Assembly (NCBI RefSeq): GCF_005869935.1
Contig: NZ_SZQF01000011.1
Location: 1 to 64,000, forward strand
Source of the DNA: Winogradskyella algicola
GTDB taxonomy: Bacteria > Bacteroidota > Bacteroidia > Flavobacteriales > Flavobacteriaceae
DNA length: 64,000 nucleotides
Reading direction: 5' to 3'
Under the pieces are notes generated by a model. That model was not told the origin of the DNA and ran no database searches. It was given only the letters and a program-made list of their open reading frames with translations. The position numbers and the translations under genes were made by a program. The stretch's first letter is position 1; the number at the start of each line of letters is the position of its first letter. This document shows, in pieces, positions 37,742-46,200 of this stretch.

Positions 37742-39037
37742 ATGCCAAAAGGATACGTTTATATATTAGAATGCGCTGATGGTTCTTACTATACTGGTAG
37801 TACTATTGACGTTGAAAAACGTATTGCAGAACACAATGAAGGTAAAGGTGCTAATCATACAAAAAAGCGTCTACCTGTAGCGCTAAAATATATTGAAGAG
37901 TTTCAAAGAATAGATGATGCTTTTTACAGAGAGAAACAAATTCAAGGTTGGAGTAGAGCGAAAAAAGAAGCTTTAATAAACAACAACTCTGATAAATTAC
38001 CAGAACTTTCTTTGGCTTATAGAGATAAGAAAAATCAAGATGGTGGCTTCGAGAACCTCAGCCATCAAAAATACGAGGACAACAATAAGTTGAACAAACC
38101 GGTGCCTGAGGCACTCGAAGGCACATTATATTATAAAAGCAACGGAAAATTATTAATCACTGGTGAATACGTTGTGCTTGATGGTGCAAAATCATTAGCC
38201 ATACCAACAAAATATGGTCAAAGTCTTAAAATTGAAGAAGACAACAACAATACCTTAATCTGGAAAAGCTATGATGAAAAGGGAAATGTTTGGTTTGAAA
38301 ATAGTTTCACTTTAGAAAATGGTAAGATTCTTAAAACCATTGGGAATGATAATGATATTTCTTCTCGATTAGTACAGATTCTTGAATCCGTTCAGCAACT
38401 AAATCCTAACTTTTTAAAAACTCTAAAAGGGTATAAGATTTCAACGCATTTAGAGTTTAACAGAAAATGGGGTCTGGGAACCTCCTCTACATTGATAAAC
38501 AATATTGCGCAATGGGCAGATGTTAATGCTTATCAACTTTTAGAAAAAACTTTTGGCGGTAGTGGTTACGATATTGCTTGTGCTCAGCACAACACACCAA
38601 TTACATTTCAGTTAAAGCCAACTAATTCGCCTATTGTTAACGCAGTTGAGTTTAATCCATCTTTTAAGAACAACCTATACTTTGTCTATCTCAACCAAAA
38701 GCAAAATAGTAGAGATGGCATTAAAGCTTACAGAGCATTAAATAAACTAAATAGTAACATAATTAGTGAAGTCATTTGGCTTACGGAAAGTATTATCAAT
38801 TGCACTGAACTTTCTATTTTTGAAAATCTGATAACTAAACATGAAGAACTAATAGGTCAATTAATTAATCAAACACCTATTAAATCAAGATTTTTTAGTG
38901 ATTATAATGGATGCATGAAGAGTTTAGGTGCTTGGGGAGGAGACTTTATCTTAGTAACTTCAGAAAGTGATCCTAGCAACTACTTTAAATCAAAAGGACT
39001 AGATGTTATCATTCCTTTCACTGAAATGGCAAAATAA
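37742..39037 (+). CDS. GIY-YIG nuclease domain fused to a GYDIA-type GHMP kinase
   Basis: A 431-residue two-part protein. Residues 1-92 are a small GIY-YIG nuclease domain of the UPF0213/YhbQ type: YVYILE (5-10), YYTGST (16-21), Arg27, His31 and catalytic-site Glu64 (FYREKQIQGW) are all present. Residues 96-128 are a hydrophilic linker, largely encoded by two palindromic elements (38042-38066, 38101-38124). Residues 130-431 are a GHMP-superfamily kinase starting YKSNGKLLITGEYVVLDGA, with GLGTSSTLINN and GGSGYDIACAQ; such proteins sit beside HMG-CoA reductase in flavobacteria and may be mevalonate-pathway kinases. The two halves are usually separate genes, so the fusion probably arose by insertion of a nuclease cassette. 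A kinase start near 38127 lacks an ATG. Confidence 0.85.
   Translation: MPKGYVYILECADGSYYTGSTIDVEKRIAEHNEGKGANHTKKRLPVALKYIEEFQRIDDAFYREKQIQGWSRAKKEALINNNSDKLPELSLAYRDKKNQDGGFENLSHQKYEDNNKLNKPVPEALEGTLYYKSNGKLLITGEYVVLDGAKSLAIPTKYGQSLKIEEDNNNTLIWKSYDEKGNVWFENSFTLENGKILKTIGNDNDISSRLVQILESVQQLNPNFLKTLKGYKISTHLEFNRKWGLGTSSTLINNIAQWADVNAYQLLEKTFGGSGYDIACAQHNTPITFQLKPTNSPIVNAVEFNPSFKNNLYFVYLNQKQNSRDGIKAYRALNKLNSNIISEVIWLTESIINCTELSIFENLITKHEELIGQLINQTPIKSRFFSDYNGCMKSLGAWGGDFILVTSESDPSNYFKSKGLDVIIPFTEMAK
38042..38066. repeat. Palindromic element, family copy 4, translated in the linker
   Basis: GGTGGCT (38042-38048) and AGCCATC (38060-38066) pair over 7 bp with one wobble. TC is bulged, and GAG/CTC with loop AAC forms the inner stem, the layout of copy 1. 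It encodes GGFENLSH of the fusion protein. Confidence 0.75.
38101..38124. repeat. Palindromic element, family copy 5 (inverted), translated in the linker
   Basis: GTGCCT (38102-38107) and AGGCAC (38119-38124) pair; GAG/CTC with loop GCA is inside, and GA is bulged on the 3' side. It is the mirror orientation of copy 4, 35 bp away, and encodes about VPEALEGT just before the kinase domain. Confidence 0.75.
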
Positions 39038-39041
39038 TAGG

Positions 39042-39081
39042 TTTTAGACTTTTAGATCTTTAGATTTTTAGATTTTTAGAC
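39042..39081. repeat. 8-bp-period tandem array (TTTTAGAY x5)
   Basis: Five octads in a row: TTTTAGAC, TTTTAGAT, CTTTAGAT, TTTTAGAT, TTTTAGAC. The array lies 5 bp after the fusion gene and before the terminator. Confidence 0.8.
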
Positions 39082-39102
39082 AAATAGCAAGTTATTAGAA
39101 AT

Positions 39103-39136
39103 AAAAAAGGCTTCACATTTCTGTGAAGCCTTTTTT
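39103..39136. terminator. Bidirectional intrinsic terminator
   Basis: AAAAAAGGCTTCACA and TGTGAAGCCTTTTTT form a 15-bp stem with loop TTTC. Converging genes lie on both sides, and the A and T runs serve both strands. Confidence 0.9.
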
Positions 39137-39151
39137 ATAATGTACTATATT

Positions 39152-41308
39152 TTAGTAAACTGTTTTCGCTCTGTTATCTTCGATATCTGCAGCTTTTTCT
39201 AATGCCTGATAAACTTTTCCTTGTACAGCACCACGTCTTGTTGCGTTTAGCCTGTTCATTATAGATGTGTAGTTGTCTAACTCAGTAGCTTCAGTTACTT
39301 TGGTAACTTCAATTACATAAACACCTTTTTCTCCATCTATAGGTTTAGACGTTTTACCTTGCTCTAAACCAAATGCAGCACCAATTACTTTTGGCTCCAC
39401 ACCAGCACCTGCAAGCGTTGTGTTCTTTAAAGTAAGAGCTGCAGCTGTTTTAGGACTCTGACCTTGATTCTTAGCAATTTCATCTACAGAAGATGCCTTA
39501 ATCTTCTCACGAATCATTTGAGCCTTCTTCTCTTTTCTAATTTCTGGTAAAGCAGAAACTGACGCATCTTCAACACTCATTAAACCTTCTTCGTTCTTCT
39601 CAACTAATTTTGCAACGATAAATCCAAAACCAGAGATTGGGAAATTTTTGTAATCGCCAACATCTGTAGTTTCTTCAAATGCCCAACGTACAACCTGTCT
39701 CTGACTTCCTAAACCTGGAATATTTTCATCTAATTCTTTAAACGTTATTGGTTTTACAGCCAACTCACGTTCCTTAGCTAATTCTGTGAAATCACCATCC
39801 TTTGCAGCGATTTCAAACTTAGACATACTGTTGAATACCTCATCCAATGTTTTTTGAGATGGTTCTATTTTTCTTGCTAATGTTCCAATTTTATAAGTAT
39901 CGTTAAAGTTCTTTTGCTCTAATATTTCAATAATATGATATCCAAAAGATGTACCAACAACATCAATATCACCTTTCTTGTTATCAAAGGCAAATGCTTT
40001 AAATTCTGGTGCCATTCCTGCATTGTAAGCAAATTCTATTTCACCATCATCCTCATTACTTACTTTATCTGATGAAAGTTCTAATAAATCTAAGAACTTA
40101 GTACCACTTTTAATTTTTCCTAATATACTATCTGCTGTTTTCTTAGCTTCTTCTGGTGTTTTAGTAATAGACGCGTCTGCTCTCTGGCCACCAGCAAATG
40201 GTATTAAAATGTGTCTTACTTTTACCGTATCTGGCATTTGCTGCTTAGCAAGCATTTTTGAAAGTTTAAAATACTCACCATCTCTGTAAGGTCCATAATA
40301 TTCACCTACCTGCAACTTCATTAAACTATCTTTAGCAACAGCAGGAATTTGTGCTGCTCTTAAAAATGTATCATTAAATTTAATGTCTGAATTAGAGTTA
40401 ATGAACTCAGCAACATCGGTAACACTATCAAAACCTGGAATAGTATCAGTATTTCCACTACTATCGTTATATTCTGCAGTATCACTTTTTAATTTTAAAA
40501 GTGCGGTTTTAATAGCTTCCTCGTCTTCTTTAGATGCTTCCTCTTTAAATTCTACATAAACAACTTCTCTATTTGCATCTGCTTTAAATTGCTCTTCATG
40601 ATCTTTCATGTAAGCCTTAATATCAGACTTAGACACTTGCACTAAACTATCTGCAATAGTTGTATATGGAATTTGAACAAAGCGAATATCTACATTTTTA
40701 GCATCAGCTAAGTACTCGTCTTCTGCCTCAGCTATAGTAGTACTTACTCCAGCCTTAATCATATTGTAATACGTTTGCTGAAGTGCATTTGTTGCAATAG
40801 ATTGCTCGTTATTAGTCCAGATATCGTAATTGATATTGAATGATTGTCCTGCAGAAGTTAATGGAGCAGAATCTGGACTAATATCTTTTAAGTTACTAAT
40901 GAAAGCGTTTAAACGGTTCACATCAAAATTACCGTTTTCATCCTGAAACTCTGGGTAAGACTGAAAGCTGTTTTTAAGTAAATCGCGCATTTCATCTTTT
41001 TCTACAGACAAACCAAGTGCCTCATACTCTTCAGTTAGAATGATATTGCGTAACTCTTGATTGTAGATAGCATTCATCGCCTGAGTTGAAGAAATTCTTC
41101 CACCAGCTCTATCTTGGTAATTCTTCACTTTTTGCTGAAATTCAGTTCTATCAATATCCTTTCCATTTACCGTTGCAACAACACCTTGAGAACCTGAGAA
41201 TGCATTTGGATTATCAATTACTCCTTGTATAACAAACGCAAATAGTGCTAATGCTATTACTAATATTAAGATTAGTGAACGTTGTCTAATTTTATTTAAA
41301 ATTGCCAT
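39152..41308 (-). CDS. PpiD/SurA-type peptidyl-prolyl isomerase
   Basis: A 718-residue membrane-anchored periplasmic foldase. An N-terminal membrane segment (about 11-31) is followed by a SurA_N-like domain and a parvulin domain (about 360-465) with VRHILIPFAGG and YHIIEILEQK; a second, divergent parvulin-like region may occupy the C-terminal half. It helps outer-membrane protein folding by analogy with PpiD. It is the last gene of the coaX-to-foldase block, 94 bp after the CorC-like gene, with a shared terminator downstream. Confidence 0.9.
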   Translation of the reverse strand: MAILNKIRQRSLILILVIALALFAFVIQGVIDNPNAFSGSQGVVATVNGKDIDRTEFQQKVKNYQDRAGGRISSTQAMNAIYNQELRNIILTEEYEALGLSVEKDEMRDLLKNSFQSYPEFQDENGNFDVNRLNAFISNLKDISPDSAPLTSAGQSFNINYDIWTNNEQSIATNALQQTYYNMIKAGVSTTIAEAEDEYLADAKNVDIRFVQIPYTTIADSLVQVSKSDIKAYMKDHEEQFKADANREVVYVEFKEEASKEDEEAIKTALLKLKSDTAEYNDSSGNTDTIPGFDSVTDVAEFINSNSDIKFNDTFLRAAQIPAVAKDSLMKLQVGEYYGPYRDGEYFKLSKMLAKQQMPDTVKVRHILIPFAGGQRADASITKTPEEAKKTADSILGKIKSGTKFLDLLELSSDKVSNEDDGEIEFAYNAGMAPEFKAFAFDNKKGDIDVVGTSFGYHIIEILEQKNFNDTYKIGTLARKIEPSQKTLDEVFNSMSKFEIAAKDGDFTELAKERELAVKPITFKELDENIPGLGSQRQVVRWAFEETTDVGDYKNFPISGFGFIVAKLVEKNEEGLMSVEDASVSALPEIRKEKKAQMIREKIKASSVDEIAKNQGQSPKTAAALTLKNTTLAGAGVEPKVIGAAFGLEQGKTSKPIDGEKGVYVIEVTKVTEATELDNYTSIMNRLNATRRGAVQGKVYQALEKAADIEDNRAKTVY

Positions 41309-41402
41309 TTCTTAAATTTTTCGTATAAATAAGTCTGCGAAAATAGTATTTTCTAAGAAATAATAAAAGGAGAAGTATAGTTTTTGTAAGCTATTGTTAT
41401 TA

Positions 41403-42692
41403 TTAGTCTACATCGAGGATTTTAAGTCTTACAATATCTATTTTGGTTGAAGACACTTCTTCAATGGTAAACTTAAAATTATGAATTAAAATATCTTCGT
41501 TTTTTTCAGGGATTCCTTCGGTTTCATCAACGATTAAGCCACCTAAAGTTTCATAGGTTTCACCTTCTGGAAGGTCTAATTTATAAGCTTCATTTATATA
41601 ATCTACTTCTAACCTTGCTGAGAATCTATAGGTGTTTTCGTCAATTTGTTCTTCGGTCATTTCTAGAGTATCATGTTCATCTTCAATCTCACCAAATAAT
41701 TCTTCAACAATGTCTTCTACAGACATAAGGCCAGACGTACCACCATACTCATCAATAACTACCGCAATACTTTGACGCTTCTTGGTTAAAATATTAAGTA
41801 CATCTTTTATCAAAATAGTTTCAGGAACAAAACTAACAGGAATAATAATAGACTTAATATCCTTTGGTTTTTTAAACAACTCAAAGGCATGTACATAGCC
41901 TAAAATATCGTCTATGTTATCTTTGTAAACAATGATTTTTGTTCGCCCTGTTTCGATGAAAAGTTGCGTTAAATTATCAATAGATTCTGAAATATCTACA
42001 GCAGAGATTTCTGTACGCGGCACCATAACTTCTCTGGCTTTTACTTCGGAAAATTCCAACGCATTTTGAAAAATCTGTATTTCACTGTCAACCTCTTCAT
42101 GGTCTTCGACAGATTCCATTTGCTCACTAATATAATTTCCTAGTTCTACCTTGGTCATTGCCAGTACGACATCTTCACCTTTAGCTTTAAAAACATATTT
42201 TAAAACCGCATCAGATATCCAGAGTACAAAATCAGAAATCCAACTAAAAATTATATAAAACACATAGGTTGGTAGTGCCAAAATTTTCATTAAGGTATTC
42301 GCATAAATTTGAAAAAACACCTTTGGTAAAAATTCGGCAGTGATTAAAATAATAAACGTTGATATTACAGTTTGGGTTAACAATTGTAAATCATAAAAAA
42401 GATAGTTTAAAACCGTACTGTCTGATGGCAACATGGACTGAAACCATTTTACTAAGACATCACCCATTTTTAGACCATAAATAACCAATGCTATATTGTT
42501 ACCAATTAGCATTGTAGCAATGTATTTAGACGGTTTTGCTGTTAACTTGGTTAATATTTTTCCAAGAAAATCTTCCTGTTTTTTCTCAAGCTCAATATGT
42601 ATTTTATTTGAAGACACATAAGCTATTTCCATCCCAGAAAAGAATGCTGAAAATATAAGTGTAACTATAATTATGACTATATCTAAAGTCAT
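41403..42692 (-). CDS. CNNM/CorC-HlyC family membrane protein
   Basis: A 429-residue protein with an N-terminal DUF21 membrane domain (about 1-160), a CBS pair (about 205-325, with GYVHAFELFK and VVIDEYGGTSGLMSVEDIVEE) and a C-terminal CorC_HlyC domain. Family members are linked to magnesium or cobalt efflux, and the flavobacterial relative GldE to gliding motility. No gld genes lie nearby, so a gliding role is not supported here. It follows the small membrane protein gene by 3 bp. Confidence 0.9.
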   Translation of the reverse strand: MTLDIVIIIVTLIFSAFFSGMEIAYVSSNKIHIELEKKQEDFLGKILTKLTAKPSKYIATMLIGNNIALVIYGLKMGDVLVKWFQSMLPSDSTVLNYLFYDLQLLTQTVISTFIILITAEFLPKVFFQIYANTLMKILALPTYVFYIIFSWISDFVLWISDAVLKYVFKAKGEDVVLAMTKVELGNYISEQMESVEDHEEVDSEIQIFQNALEFSEVKAREVMVPRTEISAVDISESIDNLTQLFIETGRTKIIVYKDNIDDILGYVHAFELFKKPKDIKSIIIPVSFVPETILIKDVLNILTKKRQSIAVVIDEYGGTSGLMSVEDIVEELFGEIEDEHDTLEMTEEQIDENTYRFSARLEVDYINEAYKLDLPEGETYETLGGLIVDETEGIPEKNEDILIHNFKFTIEEVSSTKIDIVRLKILDVD

Positions 42693-42695
42693 AAG

Positions 42696-42887
42696 TTAAT
42701 CTTTGTTTCTATCTTGAAATTTGCTTGCGAAACGCTTTCTAAAAAAGAACATGAACACTGCCAGTGCAACAAAAAATAAAGACATGTATGACCTGTTTCT
42801 ATCTACAGACCAATTTGTGATTGCATCCCAAAGAAATAGAATAGCAAAGATGATGTAAGCGAATTGAAATATCTTAAGAAGTTTCAT
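42696..42887 (-). CDS. Small two-segment membrane protein
   Basis: No named family is recognised. The 63 residues have hydrophobic segments at about 5-22 and 34-49, a basic stretch FFRKRFASK and a charged end. It lies between lptC (38 bp away) and the CorC-like gene (3 bp). Tight spacing on both sides supports it as a real gene. Confidence 0.7.
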   Translation of the reverse strand: MKLLKIFQFAYIIFAILFLWDAITNWSVDRNRSYMSLFFVALAVFMFFFRKRFASKFQDRNKD

Positions 42888-42925
42888 GTGTAATTTATCT
42901 AAGTAAAACTAAGTTACAAAGATAG

Positions 42926-43492
42926 TTAATTATCGAGTTCAAAATCACCACCCATTTCCAACATCTGAAAATTCTTAAAGTCTTTATCAGAATCGAACCC
43001 TATTCCATGCAATGGACCTTGAGATCTATTAAACACCCAAGGTTCGTTTGTAAATACCCACTCTAACTTTTCGTTGTAGTACAACTGATCTGTTACCAGT
43101 TTTTCGTTTTGATGTGTTGTTATAGTAACATTACCTCTTAAATCTATAATATCTGTATCTGTATAAAAAATAGCATAACGTGAGGTAATGGTTGTCATTT
43201 TACCGTCATCGTCATAGAGTTTTAATAAAATTCCTTCTGGGAATTCAGAAAACGCAAAATCTCGATTAGAATAATCGAGCATTTTAGAGCTAATTAGATT
43301 TGCTTTTAGTCTTACCGAATCTTTAATAAATTCAGTATACTTTAAATCGATACTTTCGGCTTCACCTATAGGTTGATTTTGAAGAACTCCTACATTCTTT
43401 ACATCGTTAAAGTTATTTTCACACGAAAAAAACAAAGTCACAGCTAATGCTGTGACTAAGTCTAATATAATATGTGAGTTTTTGATTCTCAT
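42926..43492 (-). CDS. lptC: LPS export periplasmic protein LptC
   Basis: LptC receives lipopolysaccharide from LptFG and passes it to LptA. With the chosen ATG the protein has 188 residues, a lipoprotein-like signal with LFFSC (Cys about 24), and an LptC-type beta domain including YAIFYTDTDIIDLRGNVTI and LVTDQLYYN. The frame stays open 13 codons further upstream, but the ATG at 43492 shares TAATG with the TPR gene stop and starts a good signal peptide. Its early codons carry a hairpin with a T-run. Confidence 0.88.
   Translation of the reverse strand: MRIKNSHIILDLVTALAVTLFFSCENNFNDVKNVGVLQNQPIGEAESIDLKYTEFIKDSVRLKANLISSKMLDYSNRDFAFSEFPEGILLKLYDDDGKMTTITSRYAIFYTDTDIIDLRGNVTITTHQNEKLVTDQLYYNEKLEWVFTNEPWVFNRSQGPLHGIGFDSDKDFKNFQMLEMGGDFELDN
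43426..43457 (-). terminator. Terminator-like hairpin inside lptC signal codons
   Basis: On the coding strand AGTCACAGC and GCTGTGACT pair perfectly over 9 bp with a 4-base loop (43436-43457). TTG and then seven Ts follow (43426-43432). It starts 35 bases into lptC, right after the coupled TPR gene. The design parallels the hairpin at 26192-26224. Confidence 0.5.
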
Positions 43493-44856
43493 TAAATATT
43501 TGGCACTGTTACAGAACGTCCTATCCAACATCCAATTCTAATAGTTTGCCCTGCATTACCTTCTGTAAATATATCTGATTTAGAAGGTGCACTTGCTCTA
43601 TAACTAGCGGCAGATTTTGCTGCGGCAGATTTTAAACGACCATCTACTCTACCTGCTTTTTCTGCTTCTAAAGCTGCTAACCAGAATACTGCTCTTTTGT
43701 TAAAGTTAGTGTCACCACAACTGTTAGCACTCTTTGCGTACATTGCTGAGATCGCTAAATAAGGTGAACCGTCAGATGGATTTAATTTCATAGACTCCAT
43801 GTAGTACTGTCTAGCTCTGCCATAGCTTCCTTTAGCCTTTAACTCATTAGCTAATTTTTTGTAAAGCTTTGCTTTCTTTAAAGGATCTGACTCTAAATCT
43901 AAGGTTTGATCAAAATACTTCTGCTCACCAGTTAAAAGATATAAGTAGTACGATGTATCTGCACTTGGCTCAATACTGTTCTTTTGCTGAACTAACTTTA
44001 AGAATAAAGGATCTTCTTTACAGCCTTTAGCATACATACGGTTCATTGCTCTTTGTAACCAAATACCATCAGTTTTGTTATCTTCATAATTCTTTTCGTA
44101 CAAAGGAATTAATACATCGCAAGTAGCTCTATCTCCCAACTTCTTGTCCATACTTGGTATAACTTGTTCTTCAAAAGCGTTTATACTAGATTCATAATAA
44201 TTTTTAAGTCTTCCTTCTTTTTTACTTAAGGTATTACCGCCTTCTTCTTTTTGCACCAATGCATTCAGCTTTGAAGTGTTCTCATCAACAATATTTTCTA
44301 TGATTTCAATTATATCATCATACTTATCAAACATTTTTTGCGCTGGTAATATACCTAGGTCAAACAAATCTACCGCTAAAGAAAAATATGTGTAAAGTCC
44401 TTTTGCATTAGTAAAGCTCTTTTTATCTTTATCAAAAGCTTCTTGAAACATTTTATATTCATCTTCAACAGAAATTCCAAGTTCATCTCTGTACTTGTAA
44501 GCTAAGTTTGCTTTATCTACTAAAACTTCACCTAAATCGTATTTTGATGGAAAAAACTCTCTACTCTGGTCGTAAAGTTTCATTAAGTCATTAATGTGAG
44601 CAACTTGTTCAGTTCCTGTTGAATTTTCAATTTTATGTGTTAAAATTTTCTCACCATGAACATAAATAGCTCTGTTAAATTTTGGACACTTCTCACGAAC
44701 TATTTTCCATGGTTCGTAGGCATCATCATATTTTTTTGTCTTTACATAACTATCAAAAATCGATAAGTTATTCATGCACTCCTCATCTTGCTGAGCTAAA
44801 CTAATATTGAAGCTTACAAAAAGAGCCGCTAGTAGTATAGTAATTCTCGTCTTCAT
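43492..44856 (-). CDS. Tetratricopeptide-repeat secreted protein
   Basis: A 454-residue protein with a signal peptide (about 1-21, ending SLAQ). The body is helical and TPR-like, clearest around 340-400 (KAKLYKKLANELKAKG, SYGRARQYYMESMKLNPSDG). It probably acts as a periplasmic scaffold in envelope biogenesis, inferred from its place between an outer-membrane protein and lptC. Its stop overlaps the lptC ATG by one base (TAATG). Confidence 0.82.
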   Translation of the reverse strand: MKTRITILLAALFVSFNISLAQQDEECMNNLSIFDSYVKTKKYDDAYEPWKIVREKCPKFNRAIYVHGEKILTHKIENSTGTEQVAHINDLMKLYDQSREFFPSKYDLGEVLVDKANLAYKYRDELGISVEDEYKMFQEAFDKDKKSFTNAKGLYTYFSLAVDLFDLGILPAQKMFDKYDDIIEIIENIVDENTSKLNALVQKEEGGNTLSKKEGRLKNYYESSINAFEEQVIPSMDKKLGDRATCDVLIPLYEKNYEDNKTDGIWLQRAMNRMYAKGCKEDPLFLKLVQQKNSIEPSADTSYYLYLLTGEQKYFDQTLDLESDPLKKAKLYKKLANELKAKGSYGRARQYYMESMKLNPSDGSPYLAISAMYAKSANSCGDTNFNKRAVFWLAALEAEKAGRVDGRLKSAAAKSAASYRASAPSKSDIFTEGNAGQTIRIGCWIGRSVTVPNI

Positions 44857-44871
44857 CTTTTTTTATTATTG

Positions 44872-46200
44872 TTAGTTGTACTTCTTTTGTCTAAACCATC
44901 TAGAGTTTAAAGATAAACTTACATTGAAGTTTATAAAATTCTCTTGAATTAAATTATTGTTAGTTGTTCCTCGTTTTCCAATTTCAAGACCTAGGTTTAA
45001 ATTTGAGAATGGATCCCGAGATCTTTGACCAACTGGTAATCCTAAACCAAAAGATATGCCAAACTCTTTTATCGATTCATTTTTTACTACCAAGCCTGTA
45101 TTTGCAAAGTTAATTCCTGCCCTGTAAACAACACGTTTAAAATATCCTGTAAAAGCATCATAATCAGGGATAAAAAATCCTCCTAAAGAAATTTGCGAGG
45201 CATTCTCAAAGGAAGAAACATCATTAGTATAAAATGGATTAGAAAAATCACTTGTGTTCTGAAATGTATACTCTGCTCCTACAAACCAAGATTGTGGTTT
45301 ACCAAGACCTGTTCCAATAGACCATCTTGAAGGTAATGTTAAATCTGTTTTTTCTAAATTTTGACTTTCTAAATCTATTTCAATAGTATTAAGTACAATT
45401 TCTGAATCTGTTGTTAAGTCCAAAACCTCGACAGTTGATATAGAACGCCTATTATCTGACTTTAGTTTACTCTGAGGAGCAAATGTAGCCGTTGCTGATA
45501 ATTCTAGTTTATCGGAAATCTTTGTTTTATACGCCAACCCAAAGTTAAGATTCAGACCGCTTAAATCAGACCTACTATCTTCTCTAGTTTGAAGCTCTAC
45601 CAACTCACCATCTTGCGTGTAAGCAAACTCAATAGCTGAATTTTGGATATTACCAAAATTATAGTTTACATCAACTCCTGCACTAAATTTATTAGAAATT
45701 TGATATCCAAAACCTGCAAACACTCTGTTTACGCCACCCTCACCTCTAAAGCGATTAACAATATCATCATTATCGTTAATGTCATCTAGTTTATATCCCA
45801 CTGAGGTATATGGCATAAGTCCAAAACCAAGACCAAATTTACCGATTGGAACTGACAATGCGATGTAATCGAAGGTAGAACTATTGCCTTCTGCTTCTCC
45901 TGAATCGCCTTTTAAGGTTACATTAGATGAAGTACCTGCTACAGCAAATTTTACTGGTCTACTCTCGCCATCATATGGATAAGCGTCTATATTTTTACCA
46001 ACGTATGATGCTGGATTTCTAAGGTTAAGGTGAATACTATCTAAATAAACACTAATACCTCCCATACTACGATTTTCTACAGTGCCCTTAAACTTAAGGC
46101 TACCTATTCCGTAAAATGAATATGGTGATGCTGTACCCTGTTGTGCAAAAACACTAGAACTTATAATTGCAATACAAATTACAATGAGTCTCTTTATCAT
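44872..46200 (-). CDS. Outer-membrane beta-barrel protein (FadL/PorV-like)
   Basis: A 442-residue protein with a signal peptide (about 1-19, ending VFAQ). Alternating hydrophobic strands and glycine-rich turns run throughout (for example FGLGFGLMPYTSVGYKLD), and the early segment NRSMGGISVYL resembles FadL or UPF0164-type barrels. It ends with aromatic and polar residues rather than the classical C-terminal Phe. The cargo is unknown. Its ATG overlaps the end of coaX by one base. Confidence 0.75.
   Translation of the reverse strand: MIKRLIVICIAIISSSVFAQQGTASPYSFYGIGSLKFKGTVENRSMGGISVYLDSIHLNLRNPASYVGKNIDAYPYDGESRPVKFAVAGTSSNVTLKGDSGEAEGNSSTFDYIALSVPIGKFGLGFGLMPYTSVGYKLDDINDNDDIVNRFRGEGGVNRVFAGFGYQISNKFSAGVDVNYNFGNIQNSAIEFAYTQDGELVELQTREDSRSDLSGLNLNFGLAYKTKISDKLELSATATFAPQSKLKSDNRRSISTVEVLDLTTDSEIVLNTIEIDLESQNLEKTDLTLPSRWSIGTGLGKPQSWFVGAEYTFQNTSDFSNPFYTNDVSSFENASQISLGGFFIPDYDAFTGYFKRVVYRAGINFANTGLVVKNESIKEFGISFGLGLPVGQRSRDPFSNLNLGLEIGKRGTTNNNLIQENFINFNVSLSLNSRWFRQKKYN

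Noticed and set aside
37742-39037. Sequencing frameshift joining two genes
   Set aside because: Both domains are complete, and the linker is explained by two translated palindromes; an error remains possible but is not needed. Listed as a test in the findings.
41403-42692. Gliding motility gene gldE
   Set aside because: The domain layout fits GldE, but so do other CorC/HlyC proteins, and no gld partner lies nearby.
43493-43531. lptC frame extended upstream by 13 codons
   Set aside because: The added codons overlap the end of the TPR gene; TAATG coupling and the signal peptide support 43492.
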